This document shows, in pieces, positions 34,851-48,100 of a stretch of DNA of 64,000 nt. Origin of the DNA: Balaenoptera acutorostrata. Taxonomy: Eukaryota; Chordata; Mammalia; Artiodactyla; Balaenopteridae. A program made the translations under genes and the position numbers. The notes beneath the pieces were generated by a model, which saw only the letters and a program-made list of their open reading frames with translations, searched no databases and was not told where the DNA came from. The stretch covers positions 45,373,269-45,437,268 of the forward strand of contig NC_080069.1 in NCBI RefSeq assembly GCF_949987535.1, read 5' to 3'. The number at the start of each line of letters is the position of its first letter. Within the stretch, counting starts at the first letter, position 1.

Positions 34851-37800
34851 CTGCGCTGAATCATGATTTTCCAGTGAAAAGGTACTGGATGGCGCCTTCA
34901 TGTGGAATGAGGCATAAGGGAGTTTGGGAAATGAGGTCCATGAGACTACTTGTAGAAATTTAGGAAATGTAAAGATAGAAACCTCATTTGATACTGTTGA
35001 CCTGAGCAGACTGTCAGATATTTCTCCAGCAAAGATGAGTTTATTCCGGATCAGCAGAGAATTGCAATTTGGAGTCTGCGGCCACGTCAAGCTACATGCA
35101 GGTCCCCCCCACAGCACGGGAAGGAGAACTCTTTAATAAAGAGTAAAAGGAAGTTGGGAGGGCTAAAGTAAACCAAGTCCGTGGCTGTTTATTGGCTGAG
35201 TCCTTGCCGGGAAAGAAGAGTCTGTCTTCTTCCTGTTGGGCTCTGCTTTGGTCACAGGGCATGAGAGCTCCCCACCCCCATCAGGTCTCTGTTGAATTGA
35301 GATTTTTGTTTATTAATTTTTTACAGTACCCAGGCCATTCCTTATGCTTCTTAAAGAGACAGTAACCTGAGGCCAGTTTTGGGAGGATCATTTGCCATTG
35401 GCAAAATAAAGTTACAAAGCTGTAGATATGTTCAAAACAAATGACTGAAAAAATACAACTCAATCTTAAACATATATATATTTATATTTTTAGGAAATCA
35501 TGATCCATCTGCATAGGTGACATAACATTCCTCACCTCCTATCCCAGTTCTTCTAATAAACAGGATGAATTTGTCAGCTTTTATTTTTCTTAACTTTCTG
35601 TCCATTTTTGGTAAGAATTCTTCATTCTTCTCACAGATCAAAATTCAGAAAATCCGTATGTGTGTATAAATGCTAACCAAATACCTTTATGTTTATACTG
35701 TGATTCTTCATGACAGAGAATAGATTTTTATCCCCAGCTTTCTTCTGTATAATCTGAGGAATATAGAGAGGAATTCATTCTACCACAATTGTAAGAGGTG
35801 TGTAGCTCTTTCTTTGCGAGAAACAATGCTTGGGGAAAACAAACAAACAAAAACCAAGCAAAAACAAAGACATAGCTTTTTAAATACACCTACCCACAGA
35901 TATTCCCTTTCTTGTTTCTCTTCGTATAAAGTCCTTCAATCCAATGATGTGGTTTTCTGCTACCTATTCTCTTTTGCGTCTTCCTGTGCTTCATTATTGG
36001 AAATTATAACCCCTCGAATGGATAAATAATTGAATTCAGAAAGGGCATCCCCAACAGCAGTTTAGGGCAGCCAAGATGCTCTATTCTTTCCATTATGTAG
36101 GAGCATAGTTTCCCTCTGCCTTTTAGTGACAGGTCCCTGGTTTTGAGGTACTGAGTTGAGCAAGTATGTGAATGTTTCCCACTTCCTGCCTCTCTGGCCC
36201 TATTGTTGTGGTACTTCAGTTAGTAGAAAAGACTCCTGAGGTTTTATAGATATTTCTACACTGATGAAAATTTTCAATCCCTTATTTTTTCAAGAATATT
36301 TAAATGGGAAGTTCAAGTAAAATTAATAAAGTGCTGAAAGTTTAATGAGCATCTTATCTGGAAGCCCAGCTTTGCTCTATGTATCCTCTTCCTGATTATA
36401 ATCGAGTAACTATCTGAAGTCCTCTCTACGTTAAGAAGTAGCTAAGCAATGTGAGGAAGTCTTGTGGAACCCAATATGTTATTTCCCGTCTTAATCCAGA
36501 GGAGATACAAAACAGATTGTATTATATTATATTTATTATATTACATTATAAATCCAATTTCCTAATTACTTTCATTTATACTAAGTATGGCCTGGGATTT
36601 GAAGTGGACCTTAAGCTAAGATAAAGATTTGATTGAAAAGGATGGTGGGGAAGTGTATGCAAAGCACTCCATATCAAGTTCTAAGAGCTCCGTAAGTGTT
36701 GATTCTTATTATTAAAAATACTGATTGTTCCAGAACTATGAAGATAATAAATAAATGCAGATATCAAGTATGGTAGTGATAGGAATATGGAATTTAAAAC
36801 CAGAATTACCTGAGATGGAATACCTTTTTTGTCACTGTGAAGTGTATGACCTTTACCTGTAAATTAAAGCCATTAACAGATTTGGGCAAATTAGTGGTAA
36901 AGAAGTAATTAAAGTAAAAAAAAAAAAAATTAGGCTGTGACTTATAACCTACTTTGGAGTCAAGAGACATGAAAGCAGAGTGGAGTACAATAGACACAGT
37001 GAAAGCTGCTTGGGTCAGGTGGTGGCTCTGGCAGTATCACAGATGGATGGAAACAAGATATGAAATAATGAAATCGAAATACTTTATGGCGATTTTGGGG
37101 GAAGGCAAAGCCGGGGTTTCTTACTCACCACTATCTTCACCCAAAAGTTTGATAATGCCATCTTTATAATGAAAACTATCATTGTGAAGTAGATTATAGT
37201 AATACACAGGATTTTCTTCTTACTTTGGTCATTTGTATATTCTATAATGTTTCACTCTCAAGAAAAAGAGACACTTTATTTCCCTAGTAAAACAATGTTT
37301 TCCCGTACTTATATTTCCCAGTTAATATTTCACCCAAACTTATAATCAATTCAGTGGATTAATTTATATTTCATTCCTTGGGAAACTGGATATAATGAGT
37401 CTTGTTAAGAAGGTTTCATTTACATAACTCATTCTAAATTTACTTTCCCCTCATCATCTTGTTTGATTCTCCACTATGCTCTCTTCTCTTCCAACAAGAG
37501 TGGTTCCTGATATTCTCCCAGTGAATCTCTTGTAAATCAGACTGAGCCTTTTGCCGGTTCTTTTCACCACCCTCCACAAAAAGAATCCTACTTACGAGAT
37601 TTCTTTCTAGGTGGATATTCCTCTCAGAAAACAGACTTGCCTGTTCATAATCGCATCATCATGGATCCCATCAGTTGTTTCAACCAAAATAAGTACTTGG
37701 CTGCTATTAAGCCTTTAGCATTTCACTTCCTTCTTTGTAGCTCTCATGTTTCCAGTATAAATTCACATTTAATTTGTTTGACATTAACACTCCCAGGAAT

Positions 37801-38285
37801 CATTCAGTAATAATGTTTTCTATCTTTTCTGCTCATTGAGTATCTATTACTATTTATGCATCCCTGGAGATGTTCATTTGCATCCTTCCCGACAGAATTG
37901 CATTTTGTTATTTTGGGCTCAGAGTTCTGAGACTTTTGCATATATTTCAACTGTATTTCTCTCAATTACAGATTTTTCAACAGTTCCAGACTTAATATTG
38001 TTGAAAACACCAATCTACAGATCATGTTAGAGCTATGACATAAGACCAAAGGGAATGCAATCTGTAGGCTTTATCCAGAGGTCTCCTAGGTATATTACCT
38101 TTTACTAACCATCACCTTTTGTTTTCCTTAAGTGTTTTGGATAACACAAGTTTCTGCTTTAATGCCATGTGAACAAACGTTGAACAGAAAGAGGTAGATG
38201 GAAAAACAGATGTAGTTAATGTTCTGGGTGATAACAGTAGCTAATGATGATATTAATAACATGCATGCATTGAGGTCATCCACGT
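34851..38285. other. AT-rich unique DNA
   Basis: No gene recognised. It includes an imperfect (TTATA)n stretch (36516-36552) and a 13-base A-run (about 36917). Open frames at 34770-35136 on both strands show no motif. Confidence 0.45.
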
Positions 38286-38289
38286 GCTC

Positions 38290-38475
38290 TGCTGTATTAC
38301 AAGTCCTTTGTATGTATCACTACAATTAAGTTTCACAGTACTCCCGTAAGTTAGCTATTCTTCTTATCCCTATTTTTGCAGACAGGTAAACTGAGCTGAA
38401 AGATTCAGTGACTTCTCAAAGATCACACAACCAGAAGGTGGGAGATCAGAGAATCTAATTTTTTAACCAACATGC
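38290..38475 (-). repeat. MIR SINE relic
   Basis: Reversed MIR order: 'ttgcagacaggtaaactgagctgaaag', 'gacttctcaaagatcacacaaccagaaggtgg'. Confidence 0.75.
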
Positions 38476-39933
38476 CATTATCCTTTCATTGAGTTGTTTG
38501 TTGTTATTGTATGTTTATAAAAAATTAAAATGCACACAAAACTCAAAACCACTATCTCCCCTCCCCCCGCCGTGGTGGGAAAAATAAAGAAAAAGAAACA
38601 ATGGCTTCTATGTAGTTTTTCAGAGTCTTTGGACCCTGCTTACTAGAATAAAAAAAGAAAAACAACAGTTTCATGTATTGGTCCCAATATTTGTTCCTTT
38701 TCTAGGTTTTGTATTTGTCTGTTAATCCACTCTTCTTTTTGTGGCTTTTTGTCTCTATACTGACAGTTTTACAAAATCGCACTTCCCCAGGTTTAAATTT
38801 AAAAAGTTGTTTACCATTAGTACATTGCAGTGATCTTTAAGTGATGCCATTAAATATGAATATGGAATTTTATGAGAAAGAAAAATATTTGATGATTCAT
38901 TTATTATAATGTACCAATCATCAACAACAAGATACTTTCTTATATTGTTGAAGATGAATATAAATTCTTATGAATGAGAAAATTATTATATGAGAAAATT
39001 ATTCTAATATAACAATTATGAAGTTCAATAAACTTTACATTTATCTCCCTTTCAGATCATTTGATTTGCTCTGTGGTGGTTATAAAAACACCTATCTGGG
39101 TAAATCTTTCATTTGTTGAATGGTTGCTTAAGTGTTAGGATTCAGTGGTTATAGCAAGTGTGAAAGGCCTGTTTTTTGGTTTTTGTTTTGTTTTTTGTTT
39201 TTTTGCTCTGATATTTTATGACACATATTCTAAATGCTGCCTAGTTTGGACTAAATATTAAGGATATAGTTTATAGTAGTATTTATTGTGAAACTTTTCC
39301 TATATTTGGAAAAAACAATCATCATTTATCAGGATAAGAACAGTGTGCAAGAAATGAGCACACATTCTCCAAGAAGATGAATGGCACAGATATGATCATG
39401 AACTAGAGTTAGATTATGTTAACATCTGGGCACATGCCAGCTTCTGATTATCAGCATCAAATGCCTTTTCATTTTCTTGTGATCACTCTCATTTTTAACC
39501 AATTTTAGACTCAATTTTGTGATTTACCAAAGTAGACAAGCATGAAATGGATTTTTCATAGGAAAGAGATATTCTTGGTGAATAATAATGTTGTGTGATG
39601 GTGTCACTTCTCTAGACTTGTTTTAACTTCTTCACTACGTAACCCCTGTTTTTGGTGATGGAAGTGTGTATCTCTTGCTCTTCCTGTGCTCACAGCTACG
39701 TGCTGCCAAAGCCCCTTGATGTTAGGTGGGGCCATAGGACTGACCTTAGGCCAGTGAAAAATGGGTATAAGTGACATCACCACCTCTGCATTAAAATGAT
39801 CTTCACACAATTCTTCCTTTCTTTTTCCTTCTGTAGATACCCTGGAAGTCAAAGGTGATAGAGGGTGGGTCAAAGTTGTAATGGGCCAATGTCCTTCTCA
39901 CCTCTCCTCCCAAAACACATGCGCACACTCATA

Positions 39934-39934
<1 letters not shown>
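38476..39934. other. AT-rich unique DNA
   Basis: Nothing recognised. TTTTG runs near 39170-39205. Confidence 0.5.

Positions 39935-39970
<36 letters not shown>
39935..39970. repeat. (CA)n microsatellite
   Basis: About eighteen CA units, pure. Confidence 0.97.
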
Positions 39971-39972
<2 letters not shown>

Positions 39973-40089
39973 GCCATTAGACTGTGATGTGAATAAGCAA
40001 TAATATTTCTGTGTTAAGCCACTTAGATTTTGGGTGTTAGAGCAATAAGTCTGCCCTGAATAATAATTAGAATTATTCCAGGTGAAATG

Positions 40090-40325
40090 TAAGCATACTT
40101 AGCGGTTAAGAGCACAGATTTTGTGTGAGATGTATCTGAGTCCATACTCTGGCTTTCCTTTTGTTAATTGTGTGGTTAATTGATTAACCTTTCTGTGTCT
40201 CAGTCCCTTCATCTGTAAAATGAGGATAATAATAGCTACCCAACAGGTTTAAGTGTTGAATAATACCGTATGTATATATACACAGTGTTTAGTATAGTGT
40301 CTAATAAATAGTAGTATTTGATAAA
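40090..40325 (+). repeat. MIR SINE, nearly full length
   Basis: Forward MIR order from 'ttagcggttaagagcacag' through 'ctttctgtgtctcagtcccttcatctgtaaaatgaggataataatagct' to 'gtgtttagtatagtgtctaataaatagta'. The tRNA-derived start, core and 3' end are all present. Confidence 0.88.
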
Positions 40326-40868
40326 TTTAAGCTTTTTAGGAACCTTTTTCTGTAGGAATTGCTGTTCATTTAGGTCATGCTCCACCCTAGAAAAGGCAAA
40401 ATTGAGAGACTTAAGTAAGGGACATCATTAGGAAATGGTGGAACTGAAGTCCCCCCTTGATAACTGAACTGCATCATGTCTCAGACTCTTAAAAGTTTAC
40501 AGAAAATATTTGTCCACATTATTCCCGATTACTGAAATGGAACTTGGGATTTTTCTCCCCACTCCTAAATCTCTGTTACTTTCTTTACCTGGGGCTATGT
40601 CTCCAATCTCCCAGGCCTCAGGGGACTTCTAGGTTTTTCCGTGATCAGGAAGACCATCCTTCAGTGTTCAGTGCCTGGTGTTTCTCCTAGTCCTTCAGGG
40701 CACCCTCAGCCTGCCCCCTCCCAGTAGTTACTCTCAGTGCAGCATGTTAAACCCTGTGTCCCTCGCGATGCTATGGAGATGATTGTATTCACTCTTCTTG
40801 GAGCCCCCACCACCCCTGAATGCAGAGAAAGGAATTCCTTTAACAGGACGTTTCACCTCTGTTATGTT
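40326..40868. other. unique DNA without recognised feature
   Basis: Nothing recognised. Confidence 0.5.
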
Positions 40869-40882
40869 ACAGACAACAGTTT

Positions 40883-41106
40883 GTTTGTTTTTTGTTTTTA
40901 AACTTATTTTATATTAGAGTATCGTTGATTAACAGTGTTTTGTTAGGTGTACAGCAAAGTGATTCAGTTATACATATATATGTATCTATTATTTTTCAAA
41001 TTCTTTTCCCATTTAGGTTGTTACGTAATATTGAGCAGAGTTCCCTGTGCTGTATAGTAAGTCCTTGTTGGTTATCTGTTTTAAATATAGCAGTGTGTCA
41101 GTGTAC
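40883..41106 (-). mobile_element. 5'-truncated L1 3' end with imperfect target-site duplication
   Basis: Reversed L1 3' UTR: 'gttgattaacagtgttttgttaggtgtacagcaaagtgattcag', 'gagttccctgtgctgtatagtaagtccttgttgg'. Flanks acagacaacagttt (40869-40882) and acagatgacagttt (41107-41120) match at 12 of 14 bases. Confidence 0.88.
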
Positions 41107-41120
41107 ACAGATGACAGTTT

Positions 41121-42990
41121 TAAGACATTTCACATAGAAGCAATTATCTTAAGGATAATTGCTTTTCCTAAGGCCCTTCATGATTCATATCCTGTAGACT
41201 AGATTCAGGAAGTCTGTAGTGGGCACTGCTTTTCTTCCCTAGAGGGCAAGCTCAAGGATTTGCATATGAGAACAAGACAATTCCGCCCAAAATTAGGTCT
41301 GCAAATTCAGATTCGTTCTTTTTACCACTGTAAGTTGTCCCATTCAGTATAAAAATTTGTCTCGACCTCTTAAAGTTTGTTGAGGGTGAATCTAGACAAA
41401 GGAACCTGGGCATATGAGGATATGTGAGCTGTTCAGCATGCCTGGAGAATGAACTAGAAAGAGTGGAGTGGTGTACAGCAGAGAGGATACTGATATCTCA
41501 TGTTAATTAAGGATTTGTTGCAAAGACAATGGGGACTCTTTGAACAATGTTTAACAGGGGGTGGGAGTTGGTGCTCAGAAGATATGGAGTGATTGTTTTC
41601 CATCTCTGTTTACTCACCTATTTAAATATCAAAGATTTGTTATATTTTAGAAATAGGAGGGTTTTAGAAATGTTGTTCATTTCTTTCACTTATATAGGAA
41701 GAAATTAAAGGCTCCAGGTGCTCGCAGACTTGTCCCAGACCTGGGCTCATTCTATTAAAAATTGTCTCTTTTTCTTACTTCTCGCCTCTGAGTTTTACAT
41801 TTGCACCGTTTCCTTTCAAAACCAGGTATGTTTATGTAAATGGTGTTACTTTTTGGTTTTTTTATAATTCCAATCAAATTTTTGAAAGATAGAAATATGA
41901 AAAAAGAGCTCACTGTGGAATAGACTTCTCATGAATGAAAATGTAGTCTCTTTTTCACTCATTCACTGAAACCTAGTACGTTTGTTTGATACTTAACCCA
42001 CTCAAACCCAGCCATCTTTAAAATGTCCTGAATTAGAAAATTATATAAAGGTTTGCCTCATAACTATGCCCAAAGCCAAACCCAAATACACACTTGGCAG
42101 GTTTTTCCTGTTATTCAGAACATTAGTAATAGCTTTTATTATTTTTTTCTATTGCAGTGAGAGGTGAGGACATCCCAGCACCTCATTTTTTTTTTTAATT
42201 TAATTTTTTTTTTTTCCAGAGTAGTCTTTTTCTCACTTCTTTAGTATGTTCTCTGTGCTATAAAGGAGACATTACTAATCTGAATGAGCAGAAATCCAGT
42301 TCCTTCCTGGGCCATGGTCCCAGGTTGTATCAGTTTGAGAAAAAAAAGTATCATAAACTAATACCTGGCTCACTCTCCCCATACCTGCTGGGGGCTCTAC
42401 TAGTTAGCACTATGCACTTGAGTCTCAATGGTGGGTGTGTGCCTTGAGTTCTTATTCTGCACAGACAACCAAAGGGTCATAAAAACCAAGATTCAGTTTG
42501 GGGTGTAGCATTTAGAAAAAGGTAGGAAGCTCTGCTTAGATTTCTGGTTAAAGTCTTTAAAACCCATTTTTCCCAGAGCCCTATATTGGGATAATGATAG
42601 TTTGATTTTAAAAATAACTTGGTATTTTATTTTCAAGAGTGACTATTTTTCCTTGCACATATCAACATTGTCAACCTTGGCGGGCGGGGGGGTGGGGGGG
42701 AGATATAAAGTAATGGATAGGACAGTGTTTGGACAGACCTAGACCTTTCTGACAATTTTCTATCTCAGTCTAATGAGACTGACTAAATGAGATGTGTGGC
42801 AATAATGGGGAAGAATGACAGTCATTTAGAAAATAGTAGTGGGTGGGGGGGTATGGTGGCTGCATATACTACCTCTGGACAGCTGGCTTACAAGGGAAAA
42901 GACGAAGTTTTGTTCTGTTTTGTTTTTTTCTGTTTGTTTTTCTAACTGGAGTCATAAAACCCTAGAGTTGGAAGAATAGTCACCAGTTGC
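41121..42990. other. unique DNA with poly(T) and a G-rich tract
   Basis: No gene recognised. T-runs at 42188-42216 and a G-rich tract at about 42679-42701. Confidence 0.5.
42679..42701 (+). repeat. G-rich tract, G-quadruplex-like
   Basis: gg c ggg c ggggggg t ggggggg: four G runs in 23 bases. Confidence 0.8.
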
Positions 42991-42991
42991 T

Positions 42992-43555
42992 ATGATGGTT
43001 AGTTTTACGTGTCAGCTTGTTAGGCTGTAATGCTCACTATTCAATCAAACACTAATCTTGGTGTTACTGTAAAGGTATTTTGTAGATGTGGTTAACATCC
43101 ACATTCAATCAACTTTAAGTATAGGGGATTATCCTTGATAGTGTGGGTGGGCCTCATCCACTCAGTTGAAAGGCCTTAAGAGCAAAACTGGAGTTTCCAT
43201 CAAGAAGACATTCTGTCTCAAGAGTGCAGCATGAGCTTCTGCCTTTGCCTGAGACATTACAACCTACTGGCCTGTCCTATAGATTTCAGACTTGCCAGCC
43301 CCCACAGATGCATAAGCAAGTTCCTTAAAATAAATTTGTTTTTGTCTGTCTGCCCATCTGTTCATCCATCCAACCATCCGTCCATCCATGCATCTAGATA
43401 ATCTCTGTATGGATCTATCTGTCTATGCCTATCTATCTACTTGCCTCTCATCTGTCTATCTATCATCTATCTATCCTCTATCACCTGTCAATAGATTCTT
43501 CTCTTACTGATTTGATTTCCTGTGGAGAACCCTGAGGAAACCCTGAGTAACCCTG
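42992..43555 (+). mobile_element. ERVL-type LTR with an internal tetranucleotide expansion
   Basis: It begins 'tgatggttagttttacgtgtcagcttg' and continues 'aaggtattttgtagatgtggttaac' and 'gtgggtgggcctcatccactcagttgaaaggcctta'. Next come 'gatttcagacttgccagcc' and a poly(A) signal 'ccttaaaataaat', then a CATC/TATC microsatellite. The LTR end wording 'cctgtggagaaccctga' returns near 43520. The element is non-coding and solitary. Confidence 0.75.
43340..43490. repeat. degenerate (CATC/TATC)n microsatellite
   Basis: Blocks of catccatc, gtccatccatg, tatctatc and catctatctatcc units. It sits just after the LTR poly(A) signal. Confidence 0.9.
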
Positions 43556-44699
43556 TTACTAGTGTCTAGTCTGATTTCTTACCCAATGCAGAAATGTATT
43601 TTACATATATGACAAAGGTCCTCCATTTACTGACTTATTTTCATTTATGGAAATACCCTGCTTCTTGAGGTACCTTTTTGTATTGTTGTATTGATTGAAT
43701 TATTTCAAAGTTCTATATTTTAAGCTTTATACTAAAACTTTATACTAAAATCATTACTCCAGCTTAATTTTCTTGTGATCTTTAAAATTTGTTTAAATAT
43801 ACTTAGGGTTTCTTTTTTGTTCATTAGATTTTATGATGTCTATTGGACAAATTAGCACAACTTATTATAGTATGCAGTGCATTAAAGTTCTATGTAAATA
43901 CATTTTCGTTCTAATGTATAAGTTCTTGGTGGATAAGGACTGTGAAGGACTATACCATGTTCATATGATTATCCTTGTGCCTTTCTTAGATACTCAAAAT
44001 CACTGTTGAATTTAATGTCTGTCTTGGGATCAGTGCTATCTGCCTCACCATTACTCTTACCTGTTAGTCCATTGGCTATCACCCCTGGCTTAAAGTTACA
44101 ATATCTTTGAAAAGCCCAAACTCTACCCCAAACCATTTAAATCAGTCTCTCTAGGATTGGGCCCAGGTATGAGAGTTTTTGAAGAGCTCCTCAGATGACT
44201 CTAGCACTGAGCCAGGGTGAGCAAAGTCTGCTCTGGAATAACACAGACCACCCCCCTCCCTTTCCGCATAACACCACTCTAACATTCCGAAGACACTTTC
44301 CATGTCTCCTGTCTCTTTCCCAAATGAAACGTTGCATTTATAACTCAAATCATTATTACAGTTTCTCTAGAACCTGCACCATGCAGTTTGACTTCCTCTG
44401 GGGCTCATATTAACTGATCAGAACCTTCATTTAATGTGGCATTCTCAGCATGGAGCCTCTGGGAGCCTTTTGGAGATTATTAGCCTCCCAAGTGAGATTC
44501 GGAATTTATGAGATAAAAGCTCTGTTTTTATGGAATCAGTTTTTGTTTAGCTTATTTGCAAGTGATACTCAGAGTAGTTGCCATTGGCTGCTCTGCCTTA
44601 TGACTGATTCCAAATTTACTGTTTTAATAACACTTCTTTTGATTTATTCCTCTTCTAAATTAATAACAGCCTGAGATTATGGGGAAAGAAAACAAAAAC
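43556..44699. other. AT-rich unique DNA
   Basis: Nothing recognised. Open frames near 44151-44413 on both strands lack any motif. Confidence 0.5.
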
Positions 44700-44940
44700 A
44701 AAAACATAGGCTTTGAAATCTGAAACACCATGAATTGATTTGTGGTTTTATCAAGTGGTAATGGATGGGTCACTTAGGAAAAGCAGTGTCAGTTGGGAGA
44801 GATTTGTTTTCCTCATCTGTAAAAGGGGTCAATGCAGTAGTATTATCTTGCAATAATAGTGAAGATTATAAATAACATTTGTAAAGGATTTAGCATAGAA
44901 TCTGGCATTTGGAAAGTGTCCATTAAATTGTATCCATCTT
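44700..44940 (+). repeat. MIR SINE relic
   Basis: 'gatttgttttcctcatctgtaaaaggggtcaatgcagtagta' and 'gtaaaggatttagcatagaatctggcatttgg' fit the MIR core and 3' half. Confidence 0.75.
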
Positions 44941-45536
44941 TATAACATACATGGATTTAAAGTACCCACGCCTCTTCTATCCTGACATTCAATGAACTGT
45001 GCTATGACAGTTTTATACTAATAACTGAAGTTTTAGTAAGGTCAGTATTTGTATTACGCTGTTTTGAAAGGTAGAGAGGTCTAAAAGGGCACGTGGGCTG
45101 TAACTCTCTACTCTGCAGAATCCATTCAACACTTCCTGGCTGGTTCAGGCACAGAGACTTCCTGGCTGGTTCAGGTTATGGACACACCCCTGACAGTGCT
45201 AGTAAACCCAACAGAGATGGTGCTCAGACTGGGTATGTAACAAGATTGGTACAAACCTAGTTGTGAGTATCGTGCAACGTAGGTCCCATTTTGTTCCCTA
45301 CCTGCTACACTTTTGGATTAGAATCAAAGTCCACAACATCACATGGCATGGATTAAGGAAGGATTAGATAGAATAGAAAATGTGTCAAGTCTGAGTCAGT
45401 AAGAAAAAAATAAGGCATAGGTTCCACCTCTCCTATTATCCGACTTTAAGTCATGGTGGGGGCTAGGACATTTTGCTTGATCCCAAAATTGGATCTTTGT
45501 TCTAGAAGAGGAATTCTTTATCCCCGTGAATTTAAT
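44941..45536. other. unique DNA with a short direct repeat
   Basis: The phrase acttcctggctggttcagg occurs twice at about 45131 and 45158. No gene recognised. Confidence 0.5.
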
Positions 45537-45572
45537 TTTCTTTCTTTCTTTCTTTCTTTTTTTTTTTTTTTC
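45537..45572. repeat. (CTTT)n / poly(T) tract
   Basis: Five CTTT units then a T-run of about fifteen. Confidence 0.9.
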
Positions 45573-45834
45573 TTGGAGAGGTGGGATAGGAATTAGAGTA
45601 TAAAAATATCAACCTTGTCCATGGGGGGATATTCAGATGATTTTGACTCCTAGAATTCAGGAATTGGGAGCCAGCTGTTTACAGGTATTGCCTGAGAAAA
45701 GCACTCTGAGTCCTGGGAGATGCTCTTCACTGGGAGAAAGTCACTTTCTGTTGGAGTATTTTTCTTGGATCAGTTCATTCTATTGGGAGAATGGCCGCCT
45801 ACGTTTCCAGCAACTCAGGCAACCCAGAGTAAGC

Positions 45835-45995
45835 TTTTGGAAACTTACACATTCTCTTCTACTTGGTTTCCTCATCTGAAAAAAAAAAAAAGGAGTTAAA
45901 AATCACATCTTAAATTTGTTGAATGTCTTAAGTAAAACATTATTGTGTGGCTTGGCATAGAGACTGCCCTGAAAGTAATGATAGCTATTATTGCA
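45835..45995 (+). repeat. MIR SINE relic
   Basis: 'ttggtttcctcatctgaaaa', then after an A-run 'gtgtggcttggcatagagactgccctgaaagtaatgatagctatta', like the MIR 3' half. Weak. Confidence 0.45.
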
Positions 45996-46564
45996 TCCCA
46001 GACACAATCACCCAGACGTTGAACAGCGATGGGGTATATATTAAATCATATTATAATGTAAATAATAGATTTGATTTCTAAGTAACTAGTAGCACACTTG
46101 CCATTTCATCAAGATCCCAACTTGCTTCCATTATAGATGGGTCCTTACAAACTGCTAGTTTATGGCCCAAGAGTCAAAATCATATTAAAAAAAAATGCTT
46201 ATACAGAGAAGCTCAGTCCCTGTCTTGTCCGCATTTACCAGTAGAGATAACCATTCTTTATAATTCTAGGATTTTATTATGCTTCCAGCGTTTTGAAGGC
46301 AAATGCAAACAATTATATATATATATCTATATATTCTTAAGTACACCCTTCTTATGTAAAAAATACTGTATACAGTGTTCTGTTAATGTGTTTGATGACT
46401 TTGGATGCTGCTCTCACTGGGAGTGGAAGCAAGGAGGGAGTAGAAGTCAAGACATTTTTCTCTTTACTACTGGCCCACTCTCTTAGTTAATTTCCCAGTA
46501 GTGGCCTTACTCTCGGTTTCTTACATTCATCTCCTAGCGTTCTCCCTTACCAACCTTGGTACAA

Positions 46565-46655
46565 ATTGTGATCTCTCCTCCACTCCAGTGCCTAACACAA
46601 TGCTGGGCACATAGAAGGAAGTGATAACAATAACAATTGTTGAATGAGAAAATAA
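46565..46655 (+). repeat. LINE2 (L2) 3' end relic
   Basis: 'ccagtgcctaacacaatgctgggcacatagaagg' and 'ttgttgaatgagaaaataaat', the L2 terminal wording. Confidence 0.7.
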
Positions 46656-47825
46656 ATATCTCAGGGCCTGCGACATAGGTTTGTGTGGTACACCATAGTA
46701 CTCCTACCAAAGCATCCCCCCATTGCAGATTAACGCATCTTAAAGTATTTCCATAGCTCTGTGGGGATAGCGTTTAGTGTGTCAGTGAAGTATGAAAAAA
46801 GGTATTTTTTCTTGCAATGAGACAGTTCCAGGTGCTCATAATTGTGCTATGCACTCAGCCAGTTTTCAAATATATTAAAAAATGATTCATGATGAGTTAG
46901 GCAAAGCACATTATGCAAATTATATACCTAAAGTATAGTTTAACTCCAAAGCCTTAGTTCTATCTCACTGTTTAAATATTAATCATTTGGTTCACACATC
47001 TGATTTTAGGTCAAAAAAAACTGGAATAAAAGCACTGATTTTCCAGTACTCAGTTGTATCCTAATGCATTTCTATCTAGCTAGAATTTTAAATAAGCAGT
47101 TGAGAAAAGATATTGGGTTATTTTATGGAATAGGATATGGAGTCTATGATGACAGCTTAATAGAATTTCCATTAAAGAGAAACTGAACTGAAATTTAATC
47201 ACTTGGTCAAAATTAAAATTGTCCATTTAGAATTTGAAATACTGAAATTAAATGATGGTAGCATGCATTTAGGTTTTCACACCCAATTCTGTTGAAAGGT
47301 AAAGCTTCAGAATTTTGTAACGCCCTGTAAGGATAAGTAACTCCTCTGCAGTGAAAACATAATGGGGTTTTACACTAAGTTTTACCAAATTCTTTCCAAG
47401 AAATTGTTCCTACTCATGGAGTGAGAACAGATCTAAGCAGATATTATTTTACTATATTCGCATTCAATAAAATGTTTAAAAACCCATATTTAAATTATGG
47501 ATATATTTTGTTTTGTTGGATTACTATGAGGCAACCTCAGGAGGTCAAATAACTTGCAAAACTATGAATATCCTAGTACCTAAATTTATCATGCGTATCA
47601 TTACTTTATTCCTTAAAAGAAAAAGAATAATAAAATGGTAGTTGCTATGACTTAATTTCAAAGAAAAATAGAAGACAACAGTTGTGAAATATGAAGATTG
47701 TTTATAGACTCCTATTATTTAGGACCTCGAAATAACCAGCCAAGTATCTTATGTCATATTGCAAGTTTGGCCAATGCACGTGCCATTAGTTGGCTTGTTT
47801 GCATAAATAAATAGATGAACTTTTT
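46656..47825. other. AT-rich unique DNA
   Basis: Nothing recognised. Confidence 0.5.
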
Positions 47826-47829
47826 ACTT

Positions 47830-48100
47830 TTATGTGACTTATAACTAGTAGACAAATAAATCCTGGAAATCTAATGCACAGTAGAGTGAATACAGACAAC
47901 AATATTGTATTGTAATCATCAAACTTCCTAAGAGACTAGATCTTAATTATTCCCACCACAAAAAAGAAATGATAATTATGTGATAGAGTTGCTACAATGG
48001 CAGTCGTATTACATACAATATATAGATGTGTGTCAAATCAACATATGGTGCCCCTTAAATTTACACAATGTTATTTGTCAAACGTATTAAAAAAATAAAG
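47830..48100 (+). mobile_element. old L1 3' end (L1M type)
   Basis: Follows the same 3' UTR order as at 2165 but more diverged: 'tggaaatctaatgcacagtagagtgaatacagac', 'aatattgtattgtaatc', 'gagactagatcttaattattcccaccacaaaaaagaaatg', 'atgtgtgtcaaatcaacatatggt', 'ttgtcaaacg'. Confidence 0.85.

Noticed and set aside
43340..43490. Possible CRISPR-like array
   Set aside because: Four-base units with no spacers, in a mammalian context: a microsatellite.
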